Assembly (NCBI GenBank): GCA_036003705.1
Contig: DASYSE010000093.1
Span: 1-56,099 of the forward strand
Direction: 5' to 3'
Source: CALGFH01 sp036003705
GTDB taxonomy: Bacteria > Actinomycetota > CALGFH01
Length of the DNA: 56,099 nucleotides
Shown here: piece after piece, positions 7,658 to 16,551 of the stretch
Position numbering within the stretch: position 1 is the stretch's first letter
Layout: each line of letters begins with the position of its first letter
The notes under the pieces: model-generated
Databases searched by the model: none
The model's input: the letters and a program-made list of their open reading frames with translations, nothing else
What the model was told of the DNA's origin: nothing
Made by a program: the position numbers and the translations under genes

Positions 7658-8844
7658 TCGGCGTCCCCAGGCCGCCGGCGGCCGACCCGCTGGAGGCGTT
7701 CTCCGAGGACGAGGTGGCCGCCTGCGTCGGCTATGCCAAGCCTCGCCAGCGCTGGGGGCTGGCCGGCTACGGCGCCGACCTGGCCGTGCTCGCCGGCCTG
7801 GCCCTCACCGGCCCGGGTCGCACCCTGGTCCGGTGGGTGGCCGGGCTGATGGGTGGTCCTGCGCCCGGGCGGGTGGCCCTGGCCGCCGTGACCGTGCTGG
7901 CCGTCCGGGCCGGTGTCGAGCTGCCCTTCTCGGTGCGGGCCTTCCGCCAGGACACCCGGGCCGGCCTGGCCACCCAGCGCCTCGGCGGCTTCCTGCGCGA
8001 CTGGGTCAAGAGACGGACGGTCGGCCTGGTCCTGACCGTGCTGCCGCTGGTCGGGCTGGTCATGGCCGCCCGCTGGCGGCCGCCCGGCTGGCCATGGGTG
8101 GCCGCGGCGGCCGCGGTCCTGCTGGTCGGCGCCCTGGCGCTGCTGGGACCGGTGCTGATCGAGCCGCTGTTCAACCGCTTCACTCCCCTGGAACCCGGGC
8201 CGCTGCGGACCCGGCTGCTCGACCTGGCTGCGACCATGCGGGTGCCGGTCGGCGACGTGCTGGTGGCCGACGCCAGCCGCCGTACCACCCGGGTCAACGC
8301 CTACGTCTCCGGGCTCGGCCGCACCCGCCGGGTGGTCGTCTACGACACCCTGCTGGCGGCGGCGGTCCCGGGGTCGCCAGGCGGCGCCGACGAGGTGGCG
8401 CTGGTCATCGCCCACGAGCTGGCCCATGTCCGCCACCGGGACGTGGTCTGGGGCACGGTCGGGGCGGCGGCGCTGGCCGCGGCCGCGGTGCTGGCGGGCG
8501 TCGTCGTGTTCGACCTCGACCAGGTCCAGCGCCTGCTCGGCGTGACCGGGCTCGGCGACCCCCTGGCCGCGCCCGGCCTGCTGCTGCTGGCCGCCCTCGG
8601 CGGGCTGCTGGCCGCGCCGGCGGCCAGCGCGGTCAGTCGCTGGGCCGAGGCGCGGGCCGACTGGTTGTCGCTGGAGGTGACCCGCGACCCGGTCACCGCG
8701 GTCGCCGTCGAGCGCCGCCTCGCCCTGGAGAACCGGGCCGACCTGCGCCCCAACCCCTTGATGCTGGCGATGTTCGCCAGCCACCCGAGCACCATGGCCC
8801 GAATCGCCCAGACACGGCTGTGGGCAGAACGGCACCCAGGCTGA
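7654..8844 (+). CDS. M48 (Ste24/CAAX-type) membrane metalloprotease
   Basis: A 396-residue zinc protease with about six membrane segments flanking the active site. VIAHELAHVRHRD provides HExxH and SRWAEARADWLSLE the third ligand, in the Ste24p/HtpX arrangement. The sequence before it (LIEPLFNRFTPLEPGPLR, then NAYVSGLGRTRRVVVYDTLL) is typical of the Ste24 branch rather than HtpX. GTG 7654 overlaps the previous TGA; ATG 7636 in the same frame is an alternative. Family members cleave prenylated or misfolded membrane proteins; with no prenyl-peptide system in view, general membrane quality control is the safer guess. Confidence 0.87.
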   Translation: MIGVPRPPAADPLEAFSEDEVAACVGYAKPRQRWGLAGYGADLAVLAGLALTGPGRTLVRWVAGLMGGPAPGRVALAAVTVLAVRAGVELPFSVRAFRQDTRAGLATQRLGGFLRDWVKRRTVGLVLTVLPLVGLVMAARWRPPGWPWVAAAAAVLLVGALALLGPVLIEPLFNRFTPLEPGPLRTRLLDLAATMRVPVGDVLVADASRRTTRVNAYVSGLGRTRRVVVYDTLLAAAVPGSPGGADEVALVIAHELAHVRHRDVVWGTVGAAALAAAAVLAGVVVFDLDQVQRLLGVTGLGDPLAAPGLLLLAALGGLLAAPAASAVSRWAEARADWLSLEVTRDPVTAVAVERRLALENRADLRPNPLMLAMFASHPSTMARIAQTRLWAERHPG

Positions 8845-8978
8845 ATGGAGCAATGGATGCGATCCCGCCGGATTCCGACGTGCTCCAGAACGTCGGCCGG
8901 GCCTCGGCGTCGCAGGCGGCAGGCTCGAACCGTGGCGGGCGCTGGCGGCTGCGCGCCGGGCGGACCTGGACGGCGTTC

Positions 8979-8984
8979 TAGAAT
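8979..8984 (+). promoter_or_regulatory. -10 box (TAGAAT) of the glycosyltransferase-heptose operon
   Basis: TAGAAT ends nine bases before GTG 8994; no ribosome site, so probably leaderless. The 149-base gap before it holds nothing else I recognise. Confidence 0.5.
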
Positions 8985-8993
8985 GCGCCGGCC

Positions 8994-10124
8994 GTGAACC
9001 TGCTGCTCGTCACCAACGACTTCCCGCCCCGGTCCGGGGGAATCCAGCAGTACTGCCACAACCTCGTCAGCCGGCTGCCGGCCGACGGCGTGGTGGTGTA
9101 CGCGCCGGCCTGGCCGGGCGCTCCCGAGTTCGACGCCGCCCAGCCGTTCCGGGTCGTCCGGCACCCGGGGAAGACGATGCTGCCCGTTCCCGAGGTGCTG
9201 CGCAGGACGGTCGCGCTTGCCCGCGAGGTGCAGCCGGACGTGATCTGCTTCGGGGCCGCGTTCCCCCTGGGGCTGCTGGCGGGGCGGCTCACCCGCGCCA
9301 CCGGTGTGCCCTGCATCGGCTTCACCCACGGGGTCGAGGTCGCCGTCGGGCGGGTGCCGCTGGCCAGCCGGCTGCTGGTCCGGGTGGCAGCCGATCTGCG
9401 CCTGGTCACGGCGGTGAGCCGCTGGTCGGAGCGCCGGGTGACCCGGGCGGTGCGCGGCCGCTGCCCGGTCGAGCTGCTGCCGGCCGGGGTGGCCGCCGAC
9501 GTCTACCATCCGGCGGTCGACGGCCGCCAGGTTCGCGACCGCCACGGGCTGGGGTCGGCGCCGGTCTGCGTGTGCATCTCCCGGCTGGTGCCCCGCAAGG
9601 GCCAGGACCGGCTCATCAAGGCCTGGCCGCAGGTGGTGGCCAGGGTGCCGGCGGCCCGGCTGCTGCTGGTCGGCGGCGGGCCCTACGAGCGCCGGCTGCG
9701 ACGGCTGGCCGAGGCCAGCCCGGCCGCCGACCGGATCCACCTGGCCGGGGAGGTGCCCTGGGAGGAGCTGCCGGCCCATTACGCCGCCGGCGACGTGTTC
9801 GCCATGCCGTGCCGCACGCGCTGGCTCGGGCTCGACCTGGAGGCCCTCGGGGTGGTGTTCCTCGAGGCGGCGGCGACGGGCCTGCCGGTGGTGGCCGGGC
9901 GCTCGGGTGGGGCGCCCGAGACGGTCGTCGAAGGCGTCACCGGGACGGTGGTCGACGGGCGCCGTCCCGGCCCGGTGGGGCTGGCCGTCGCCGAGCTGCT
10001 GGCCGAACCGGCCCGGGCCCATGCCATGGGGATCGCCGGGCGGCGCCGGGTCGAGTCGGAGCTCTCCTGGCGGGCGGTCGTGACCCGCCTCGAGAAGCTG
10101 CTCGCCGAGGCGGCCGCCCGGTGA
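8994..10124 (+). CDS. GT4 glycosyltransferase, PimB'-like mannosyltransferase
   Basis: A 376-residue retaining GT-B enzyme. The N-terminus LLVTNDFPPRSGGIQQY carries the glycine loop of the acceptor domain. The C-terminal domain shows the sugar-nucleotide site: VCISRLVPRKGQDRLIKAWP, then LEALGVVFLEAAATGLPVV (E-x7-E) and GGAPETV. The RTRWLGLDLEALGVVFLEA region is very like corynebacterial and mycobacterial PimB', which adds the second mannose to phosphatidylinositol mannoside on the cytosolic face of the membrane. It is the first gene of an operon with three heptose-phosphate genes, so the donor here could instead be a heptose nucleotide. Confidence 0.85.
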   Translation: MNLLLVTNDFPPRSGGIQQYCHNLVSRLPADGVVVYAPAWPGAPEFDAAQPFRVVRHPGKTMLPVPEVLRRTVALAREVQPDVICFGAAFPLGLLAGRLTRATGVPCIGFTHGVEVAVGRVPLASRLLVRVAADLRLVTAVSRWSERRVTRAVRGRCPVELLPAGVAADVYHPAVDGRQVRDRHGLGSAPVCVCISRLVPRKGQDRLIKAWPQVVARVPAARLLLVGGGPYERRLRRLAEASPAADRIHLAGEVPWEELPAHYAAGDVFAMPCRTRWLGLDLEALGVVFLEAAATGLPVVAGRSGGAPETVVEGVTGTVVDGRRPGPVGLAVAELLAEPARAHAMGIAGRRRVESELSWRAVVTRLEKLLAEAAAR

Positions 10125-11143
10125 GGACGTCGTGGGCGTGCGCGCCCCTGCGGATCAGCTTCGCGGGTGGCGGCACCGACGTCCCGCCCTACCCGGCGAC
10201 CCACGGCGGGGCGGTGCTGTCGGCCACCATCGACCGCTGCGCCACCGCCGACCTGCGCCCAAGGACCGACGGCGACTACCACGTCGAGTCGCTCGACCTG
10301 CGCGCTCGGGCCGCCTTCGCCCCGGACGAGCTTGCCTTCAACGGCCATCTGGACCTGGTCAAGGCGGTCCTGCGCGACCTGGCCGTGCGCCGTCCAGGTC
10401 GCGGCCTCGACCTCACCCTCGCCACCGACGCGCCGCCAGGGTCGGGGCTCGGGTCGTCGTCGGCGCTGGTGGTGGCGATGCTGGCGGCGGTCGGTGCGGC
10501 GACCGGCCGGGCCTTCGCCCCGGCCGAGCTCGCCCGCACCGCCTACCAGGTCGAGCGGGTCGACCTGAAGATCGAGGGCGGCATGCAGGACCAGTACGCC
10601 GCCGCCTACGGCGGGCTCAACTTCATCCAGTTCCACGGCGACGACCAGGTCGAGGTCCACCCGCTGCCGGTCGCCGCCGAGCTCCTGGAGGCGCTGGAAC
10701 GTTCGCTGCTGCTGGCGTGGTCCGGTGACAGCCGCACCGACGGCGGCATCCTGCGCCGCCAGGTCGACGGCGTGCTGCTCGGCTCCGAGCGCAGCCTTGC
10801 CAGTCTCGGTGCGCTCAAGGCGCTGGCCGAGGTGATGCGCGACGCCCTCCTCCAGGGCGACCTGGCGACCTTCGCCGAGGGCCTGCGCGAGGGCTGGGAG
10901 CACAAGCGGCTGCTCGCCAGCGGGATCGCGACGCCGCGCCTGGAGGAGCTGTACGAGGTCGGCCGGGCCGCGGGTGCGGCCGGCGGCAAAGTGCTCGGCG
11001 CCGGCGGCGGCGGCTTCATGCTGTTCGCCGGCCCGCCGCGGCGGCAGGCTCGGATGGTGGCCGCCCTGGAGGCGGCCGGCGCCCCCTGCTCGCCGGTCCG
11101 GTTCGACCTTCGCGGCGCCCGATCCGCAAGGGGGAGACAATGA
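10121..11143 (+). CDS. hddA: D-glycero-alpha-D-manno-heptose-7-phosphate kinase
   Basis: A 340-residue GHMP-superfamily kinase. The N-terminus PLRISFAGGGTDVPPY is the sugar-binding signature of the HddA/FKP-kinase branch; the ATP loop is PPGSGLGSSSALVVA, and KVLGAGGGGFMLF is the C-terminal motif. It phosphorylates C1 of heptose 7-phosphate to the alpha-1,7-bisphosphate. GTG 10121 overlaps the previous stop, and its own stop overlaps gmhA, so translation is coupled on both sides. Some relatives act on fucose or other sugars; the two following genes make heptose the best reading. Confidence 0.88.
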   Translation: MRTSWACAPLRISFAGGGTDVPPYPATHGGAVLSATIDRCATADLRPRTDGDYHVESLDLRARAAFAPDELAFNGHLDLVKAVLRDLAVRRPGRGLDLTLATDAPPGSGLGSSSALVVAMLAAVGAATGRAFAPAELARTAYQVERVDLKIEGGMQDQYAAAYGGLNFIQFHGDDQVEVHPLPVAAELLEALERSLLLAWSGDSRTDGGILRRQVDGVLLGSERSLASLGALKALAEVMRDALLQGDLATFAEGLREGWEHKRLLASGIATPRLEELYEVGRAAGAAGGKVLGAGGGGFMLFAGPPRRQARMVAALEAAGAPCSPVRFDLRGARSARGRQ

Positions 11144-11712
11144 GCGACATCGCGAACTACCTGGCCAGCTCGGCAGCGGTGGCCGCGTCGCTGGCCGAGC
11201 GGCCAGGGGCGGCCGCCGTCGAACGGGCCGCCCGGCTGGTCGCCGACGCCCTGGCCGCCGACGGGCAGGTGCTGTTCTGCGGCAACGGCGGCAGCGCGGC
11301 CGACGCCCAGCACCTGGCCGCCGAGCTGGTCGGGCGCCTGCACCTGGAGCGGCCGGCCTACCGGGCGGTCGCCCTCACCACCGACACCTCGGTGCTGACC
11401 GCGGTCGGCAACGACTACGGCTACGCCGAGGTGTTCGCCCGCCAGGTGGAGGGCCTCGGCCGGCCCGGCGACGTGCTGGTGGCCATCTCGACCAGCGGCC
11501 GCTCCGAGAACCTCCTGCGGGCGGCCGCGACGGCCAGGCGCAAGGACATGGGCGTGGTGGCCTTCCTCGGGCCGGACCCGTCGCCGCTCGACGAATCCGC
11601 CGACCTCGCCCTGCACGTCGACGGCGACGTCGCCGGACTTGTCCAGCAGGGCCACGTCACCATCGGCCATGCCCTGTGCGGCTGGGTGGAGATCCGGCTC
11701 GCCGGCGGGTGA
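11140..11712 (+). CDS. gmhA: Phosphoheptose isomerase
   Basis: Converts sedoheptulose 7-phosphate to D-glycero-D-manno-heptose 7-phosphate, the first committed step to activated heptose. The 190-residue protein is a single SIS domain: LFCGNGGSAADAQHLAAELVGR is the GmhA active-site loop, followed by TDTSVLTAVGNDYGY and the phosphate loop ISTSGRSENLL. The length and the GHVTIGHALCGWVE end match GmhA rather than other SIS proteins. ATG 11140 overlaps the hddA stop (ATGA). Confidence 0.93.
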   Translation: MSDIANYLASSAAVAASLAERPGAAAVERAARLVADALAADGQVLFCGNGGSAADAQHLAAELVGRLHLERPAYRAVALTTDTSVLTAVGNDYGYAEVFARQVEGLGRPGDVLVAISTSGRSENLLRAAATARRKDMGVVAFLGPDPSPLDESADLALHVDGDVAGLVQQGHVTIGHALCGWVEIRLAGG

Positions 11713-12299
11713 GGCGCCCGGCGGTGTTCCTGGACCGCGACGGCACCCTGGTCGAGGAGGTCGCCTACCTGCACGACCCAGGGCGGTTGGCGCTCCTGCC
11801 CGGCGTCGCCGCCCTGGGCGGGCTGGCCGCTGCCGGCTACGCGCTGGTGGTGGTGACCAACCAGTCCGGGGTGGCCCGCGGCTACTACGACGAGGCGGCC
11901 GTCGAGCGGGTCCACCGTCGCCTGAGCGAGCTGCTGGCCGGCGCCGGCGTGCGGCTCGACGCCATCCTGTACTGCCCGCACCATCCGGAGGGGACGGTGG
12001 CCCGCCATGCCCGCACCTGCCGCTGCCGCAAGCCTTCACCGGGGATGCTGGAGGCGGCCGCCGGGCAACTGGACCTGGACCTGCCGGCCTCCTACCTGAT
12101 CGGCAACCACCCGACCGACGTCGGCGCCGCCGTCGCGGCCGGGGTGACGGCCCTGTACGTGCACACCGGGCACGCGGCCGGGCGGCCGCCGCCACCCGGG
12201 GTCGCCGCCTTCCCGGGTCTCGAGGCCGCGGCGCGCGCGGTGCTGGACGCCACCCGGCCGCGGGCGCAGACCAGAAGGCCAGGCCCGCTCCGGCCGTGA
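11709..12299 (+). CDS. gmhB: D-glycero-D-manno-heptose 1,7-bisphosphate 7-phosphatase
   Basis: Removes the 7-phosphate from heptose bisphosphate. The 196-residue HAD phosphatase shows motif I FLDRDGTLVEEV, motif II VVVTNQSGVARGYY, and the zinc loop CPHHPEG then CRCRKPSPGML that marks the GmhB/histidinol-phosphatase group. Motif IV is slightly altered: LIGNHPTDVGAAVAAG has Asn-His where GDxxxD is usual, which might lower activity. The C-terminal 30 residues are an Ala/Arg/Pro tail. GTG 11709 overlaps the gmhA stop. No heptose nucleotidyltransferase (HddC or HldE type) follows. Confidence 0.88.
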   Translation: MRRPAVFLDRDGTLVEEVAYLHDPGRLALLPGVAALGGLAAAGYALVVVTNQSGVARGYYDEAAVERVHRRLSELLAGAGVRLDAILYCPHHPEGTVARHARTCRCRKPSPGMLEAAAGQLDLDLPASYLIGNHPTDVGAAVAAGVTALYVHTGHAAGRPPPPGVAAFPGLEAAARAVLDATRPRAQTRRPGPLRP

Positions 12300-12315
12300 C
12301 GGGGCGGGCCTGGCC
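12277..12315 (+). terminator. Strong 12-base-pair stem-loop ending the heptose operon
   Basis: GGCCAGGCCCGC (12277-12288) pairs perfectly with GCGGGCCTGGCC (12304-12315). The left arm lies inside the last gmhB codons and the stop codon falls in the loop. No U-run follows, as is common in high-GC actinobacteria. Confidence 0.65.
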
Positions 12316-12592
12316 AGGGATGCCGGCTGGTCGCGGGCGACCGCGCCCTTGGCCGGCACCTCCAGCGGCCGGTCCGGGGCCCCCTGTTCACCGAGGGACC
12401 ACCTTCGGTCCCCGGACCCCCCCGAACACCGATCCTTCCGCTGCTGTCCTGTCCCCCTGCCGGTCCCGGCGGGCTCCTCCTGTGTCTCCGCCGGGTCCTC
12501 TCTGAGGGACGAACCGACAGTAGCCGCCGGGGCGGGTCACTGTCGGTGCCGTGGGTCACCGTCTCCAGGTGATCTCCGACACAGGTGCGTAC
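12316..12592. other. Convergent intergenic region with more inverted repeats
   Basis: This 277-base gap lies between the ends of two convergent genes. It holds GGTCCGGGG pairing with CCCCGGACC and CCCGGCGG pairing with CCGCCGGG, either of which could stop transcription from both sides. No coding signal is seen. Confidence 0.45.
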
Positions 12593-13303
12593 TCAGATGA
12601 GCCGGCCCAGCGCCTCCGGGTTGCGCAGGCGGATCGACTCGGAGTCGTACTCGATGAAGCCACGCTTGCGGAAGGACCCCAGGGCGCGGCTGACGTTCTC
12701 CCGGCTGGCCCCGACCATCCCGGCCAGGTCGCGGTGGGTGAGGTGGAGGGTGATCCTGCTGCCGCCGTCCGGCTCGGGTTCGCCGTGCTGTTCGGCCAGG
12801 CCCAGCAGGACCTTGGCCAGCCGGCTCTTGACGTCAAGGGAGAGCAGGTCGTCGATCAGCGCCTCCCGGTTGGCCAGGAGGGCGGCGATCTGGCGCAGCA
12901 GCGCCGATGCGGCCGGCGGGTTGGCCTCGAGGAACCCCCAGAACGGGTCGCGGCCGATCATCCAGGCGGTGGTGGGCGAGGTCGCCCTGGCGCCGGCGGT
13001 CCGCCGCCCGTCGTTCAGCAGGGCGAGCTCGCCGATCAGCTGGCCGGCCCGCACGATCGTGTGGACCTGCTCGCCACCGCCCCGGACGGGGGAGACGATC
13101 GCGACCTCGCCGGCGGTCAGCACCAGCACATGGGCGGCCGGTTCGCCCTGGCGGAACAGGAAGCTGCCAGCCGGGTAGTCGAACGGCGTGGCCTGCGCGG
13201 CCAGGGTGGCCAGCGCGTCCGGTCGCCCGCGATGGAAGATCGGGCTCTCGCCAAGCACGCGCAGCAGCACCTGCTGGTCGGCCTGCGACCGCCACCTGGT
13301 CAT
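12593..13303 (-). CDS. Crp/Fnr-family transcription regulator with cNMP-binding domain
   Basis: A 236-residue regulator. Residues about 20-140 form the cyclic-nucleotide-binding barrel: GSFLFRQGEPAAHVLVLTAG and GQLIGELALLNDGRR, with E92 and the R101-T102 pair standing where Crp uses Glu and Arg-Ser to hold the phosphate-ribose. There is no Fnr-type Cys cluster. A dimer helix (about 140-165) leads to the winged helix LTHRDLAGMVGASRENVSRALGSF. ATG 13303 overlaps the stop of the cyclase gene (ATGA), so receptor and presumed cyclase are made from one transcript. Its target promoters are not evident here. Confidence 0.9.
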   Translation of the reverse strand: MTRWRSQADQQVLLRVLGESPIFHRGRPDALATLAAQATPFDYPAGSFLFRQGEPAAHVLVLTAGEVAIVSPVRGGGEQVHTIVRAGQLIGELALLNDGRRTAGARATSPTTAWMIGRDPFWGFLEANPPAASALLRQIAALLANREALIDDLLSLDVKSRLAKVLLGLAEQHGEPEPDGGSRITLHLTHRDLAGMVGASRENVSRALGSFRKRGFIEYDSESIRLRNPEALGRLI

Positions 13304-16300
13304 TGCTGGAACCGCGCGCCCGACCGGGGGCCGACGCCTGCGGCCCCCGGACCCTCTGCCTCGGCCAGCCGGCGGACCAGGGCATGGGCGCCCATGACGG
13401 TCGCCTGGTCGAGAGCGTGCTTGGCCACGGCGTCGGCCTCGTCGTCCCGGCCGACCCGGCGCAGCGCCGGGGCCAGCTCGATCAGCGTGTGCAGCTGGTC
13501 GAGGCGGTGGCCGGTCGCCTCCAACCCGGCCAGCGAGCGCTCCAGCAGCACCGTCGCCGCCGCCGGGTCGCCGGAGGCGGCGGCCAGCTTGGCCTGGGTT
13601 CGCTGCAGCCGTGCCCTGGAGAACACGTCGACCTCCTGCAGCGTGTCACCGGCCCGCGCCAGGGCCGCCCCGGCCTCGGCAAGGTCGGCGCCGGCCAGGC
13701 AGGCCTCGGCCAGATGCAGCTCGGCCTCGACGTCGGCGGTGCCGTCCGGCTGGGTGGTGAGCGCGATCGCCTCCTTGGCCAGATGGCGGGCCGCCTCCGG
13801 CTCCTCACGCGCGATCGCGACCTGCGCCAGGCCGAGCAGCGACCACAGTCGCTTGCGGGTGAAGCCGATCTCCAGGCGTAGCCGGTTGCCGTCGGCGAAA
13901 TGGCGCTCGGAGGCGTCCAGGTCGCCCTGGAGCCTGGCCACCTCGCCGAGGGTGACGTGGGCGGCCGCCTCGGCGCTGCGGCGGCCGGCCGCACGGGCGT
14001 CCAGCGCGAGGGAGCTGGCCTGCTCGTGCAGGGTGGCAAGGGGGACGGCCAGGTACATGCGGACCGGCAGCAGGGTCGCCCGGAGCTCGATGACCAGACT
14101 GGTCCGGCCGGCCCGGCGAGCCTGCTCCAGCGCCTCCTCGAGCAGGCGCTCGGCCGCGGCCAGGTCGCCGGCCAGGTACGGCACGTAGGCCTTGGCCCTG
14201 ATCGCCTGGGCGGTCAGGGCGGGGTCGTCGGCCTCGGCGGCCTCGACAAGGGCCCGATCGGCGGCCATCGACGACTCGGCGAACTGCCCGAGCGCCCCGT
14301 GCAGGTTGGACAGCTCGGTCCAGGCCTGCGCCCTGATGGTCGCCTGCCGTGAGCCGGTCGCCGCCCCCAGGTCGGCCAGGGCGCCGGCCGGGTCGCCGGT
14401 CGCGCTGCGGGCGGTCCCCCGTTCCAGGAGCAGCTCCGCCCGCTGCTCCGCCTCCGCCCCGGCCAGGTCGGCAAGGGCGAGGGCGTCGTCGAGCATCAGC
14501 CCGGCCGCCACCAGCGCCTCCTGGTCCCACAGGCGCCTGGCCGCCCGCTGGCAGGCGGCGACGGCCTGGGCGGCCAGCTCCCGGTCGGCCCCGGTCGGCG
14601 CCCGGACCTGGCCGGCCAGCCGGACCGCCTGGACCAGGTGGTGGGCGATGATCTCTGGCGCGCTCAACTCGTGACCAGGGGCACCGGCCAGCCAGTCGGC
14701 CAGCCGTCGGTGCAGCTCGGACCGGCCGGCCTTGGGCAGCATGCCGTAGGCGACGTCCATGAACAGGGCATGATCGAACGCGAAGCGCTCCTGGCCGCCG
14801 GCCAGGCGCTCGGGCAGCCGCTCGATCAGGTCGGCCTGGACGAGCAGCTCGAGGTCGGCCTCCAGGGTCCGCTCGCCCGGCTGGGCCAGGACGGCCACGG
14901 CGGCCTGCGAGAACCACTTGCCGACGACGGCGGCCCGGCACAGGACCCGCTTGGCCGAGCTGGGCAGGCGGTCGAGCCTGGCCGCGACCAGCGCCTGCAG
15001 CGAGTCCGGGATGGGCAGCGACCGCTGGTCGGGCCGTGACCCTCCCACCTCCCTGATGGCGAGGGCCAGCTCCTTGACGAACAGGGGGTTGCCCCGGCTG
15101 GCCTCGAAGACCTTGCCGGCCAGCACGGGATCGGCGTCGGTGCCGAGGACGGCGGCCAGCAGCTCGCCGGCCGGCCGCTCGGGCAGCGGGTCGAGGTCGA
15201 TCCGCTCGGTCCCGGTCTTGACCAGCCACGCCGGGTCGAGGCCGGGCAGCTCCGGCCGGCTGATGCCGAGGTAGGCGAGCTGGCCCCGTGCGTGGCAGCC
15301 GTCGGCGACCAGGGCCGCGGCCATGTCGAGCAGGTCGCGGGTCGCCCAGTGGAGGTCCTCGAGGACGACCAGGACCCGCTGGTGCCTGGCCAGCCCGCAG
15401 AGCACCCCGGCCAGGGCCGCGACCAGGTCGCGGGTGTTCCCCGAGCCTGGAGCGGCCCGGCCATGGTCGGGCCGCTCCAGGCCGACCAGCCGGCACAGGG
15501 CGTCCGCGGTGGCCGGCGCGGCCCTCGGGTCGGGCCAGGTCTCGGCGACCAGCCGCCCGATCGAGGAGGCGAGCACGCCGGCCGGCTCGGTGGCCGCCAC
15601 CCCGGCGGCCGCGGCCAGCACCTCCCGCACCGGCCAGAAGGGCAGGCTCTGCCAATCCGGCAGGCAGCGCCCCCACAGGACATGGACCCGATCGCCGATC
15701 TCAGCCGCCGCCGCCCTGGCCAGGGTCGACTTGCCGACGCCGGCGTCGCCGACCAGCAGGACCAGCCGGTTGTGGTGGGCGGCATGGTCGAGGGCGCCGA
15801 TCAGCCTCGGCAGGTCGACCTCGCGGTCGACCATCGGGTCCGCGGCCGGTTCGGCGGGGGACAGCCCGAGCACCGCCACGACCTCGACCGGCTGCCGTTG
15901 GCCGCGGGTGTGGAGCGGCACGGCCTGGCCGACCTCGACGATGTCGCGGGCCGCGCGGAGGGTCCTGACCGACATGAGGATCTGCTCGGGCTCGGCCGCC
16001 TGCTGGATCCGGGCTGCGGTGTGCACCGGCGGGCCCGTCACCCGCAGATCGCCCGACCACGGGCCGGCCGCGACCTCGCCGGTGTCCAGGCCGATGCGCA
16101 GCTGCAGGCGGAGGTCGCCGAGGGCGGTCTCGGCCGTCTTGACGACGTCGCGCATCGCCAGCGCCGCCCGTACCGCCCTGGCGGCGTCGTCGTCGTGCCC
16201 GGTCGGGAAGCCGAACACGGCGAGGATGGCGTCGCCGATGTACTTCTCCAGGGTCCCGCCGAAGCGGCGGACCTCGGCGGCCAGCCGGCGGAAGGTCTCG

Positions 16301-16512
16301 TTGAGCAGATCCCGCGCCGCCTCCGGGTCGAGCGCCTCGACCAGGCTGGTCGAGTCGACCAGGTCGGCGAACAGCACGGTCACGACCCGGCGTTCGTCGG
16401 CGCCGCCGAGCAGCCGCTGCCCGCACGCAGGGCAGAAGCGCGCCTCGGCCGGCGTCCCGACCCCGCAGGCGGGGCAGGTCATGCCGACCGAAACGGCTCC
16501 GAGCGGGGTCAC
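13300..16512 (-). CDS. Class III adenylate/guanylate cyclase-AAA ATPase-TPR signalling protein
   Basis: A 1070-residue multidomain protein. It begins with a zinc ribbon (C13xxC16, C27xxC30), then a cyclase homology domain (about 42-205) with metal aspartates D50 and D94, the substrate lysine K90 (EKYIGD) and R168. The usual transition-state Asn is H164 (VHTAARI), so activity may be altered. Next is a STAND-type ATPase (about 235-560) with Walker A GDAGVGKST and Walker B VLVVLEDLHWA, then about 450 residues of TPR-like helices for ligand or protein sensing. GTG 16512 is preceded by GAGGG; internal ATG 16482 is possible. It is coupled downstream to the Crp/Fnr gene. Confidence 0.88.
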   Translation of the reverse strand: MTPLGAVSVGMTCPACGVGTPAEARFCPACGQRLLGGADERRVVTVLFADLVDSTSLVEALDPEAARDLLNETFRRLAAEVRRFGGTLEKYIGDAILAVFGFPTGHDDDAARAVRAALAMRDVVKTAETALGDLRLQLRIGLDTGEVAAGPWSGDLRVTGPPVHTAARIQQAAEPEQILMSVRTLRAARDIVEVGQAVPLHTRGQRQPVEVVAVLGLSPAEPAADPMVDREVDLPRLIGALDHAAHHNRLVLLVGDAGVGKSTLARAAAAEIGDRVHVLWGRCLPDWQSLPFWPVREVLAAAAGVAATEPAGVLASSIGRLVAETWPDPRAAPATADALCRLVGLERPDHGRAAPGSGNTRDLVAALAGVLCGLARHQRVLVVLEDLHWATRDLLDMAAALVADGCHARGQLAYLGISRPELPGLDPAWLVKTGTERIDLDPLPERPAGELLAAVLGTDADPVLAGKVFEASRGNPLFVKELALAIREVGGSRPDQRSLPIPDSLQALVAARLDRLPSSAKRVLCRAAVVGKWFSQAAVAVLAQPGERTLEADLELLVQADLIERLPERLAGGQERFAFDHALFMDVAYGMLPKAGRSELHRRLADWLAGAPGHELSAPEIIAHHLVQAVRLAGQVRAPTGADRELAAQAVAACQRAARRLWDQEALVAAGLMLDDALALADLAGAEAEQRAELLLERGTARSATGDPAGALADLGAATGSRQATIRAQAWTELSNLHGALGQFAESSMAADRALVEAAEADDPALTAQAIRAKAYVPYLAGDLAAAERLLEEALEQARRAGRTSLVIELRATLLPVRMYLAVPLATLHEQASSLALDARAAGRRSAEAAAHVTLGEVARLQGDLDASERHFADGNRLRLEIGFTRKRLWSLLGLAQVAIAREEPEAARHLAKEAIALTTQPDGTADVEAELHLAEACLAGADLAEAGAALARAGDTLQEVDVFSRARLQRTQAKLAAASGDPAAATVLLERSLAGLEATGHRLDQLHTLIELAPALRRVGRDDEADAVAKHALDQATVMGAHALVRRLAEAEGPGAAGVGPRSGARFQQ

Positions 16513-16551
16513 GGCGCCCTCAGCTGGGTCGCGGCGCGCGGCGCCGATGGA

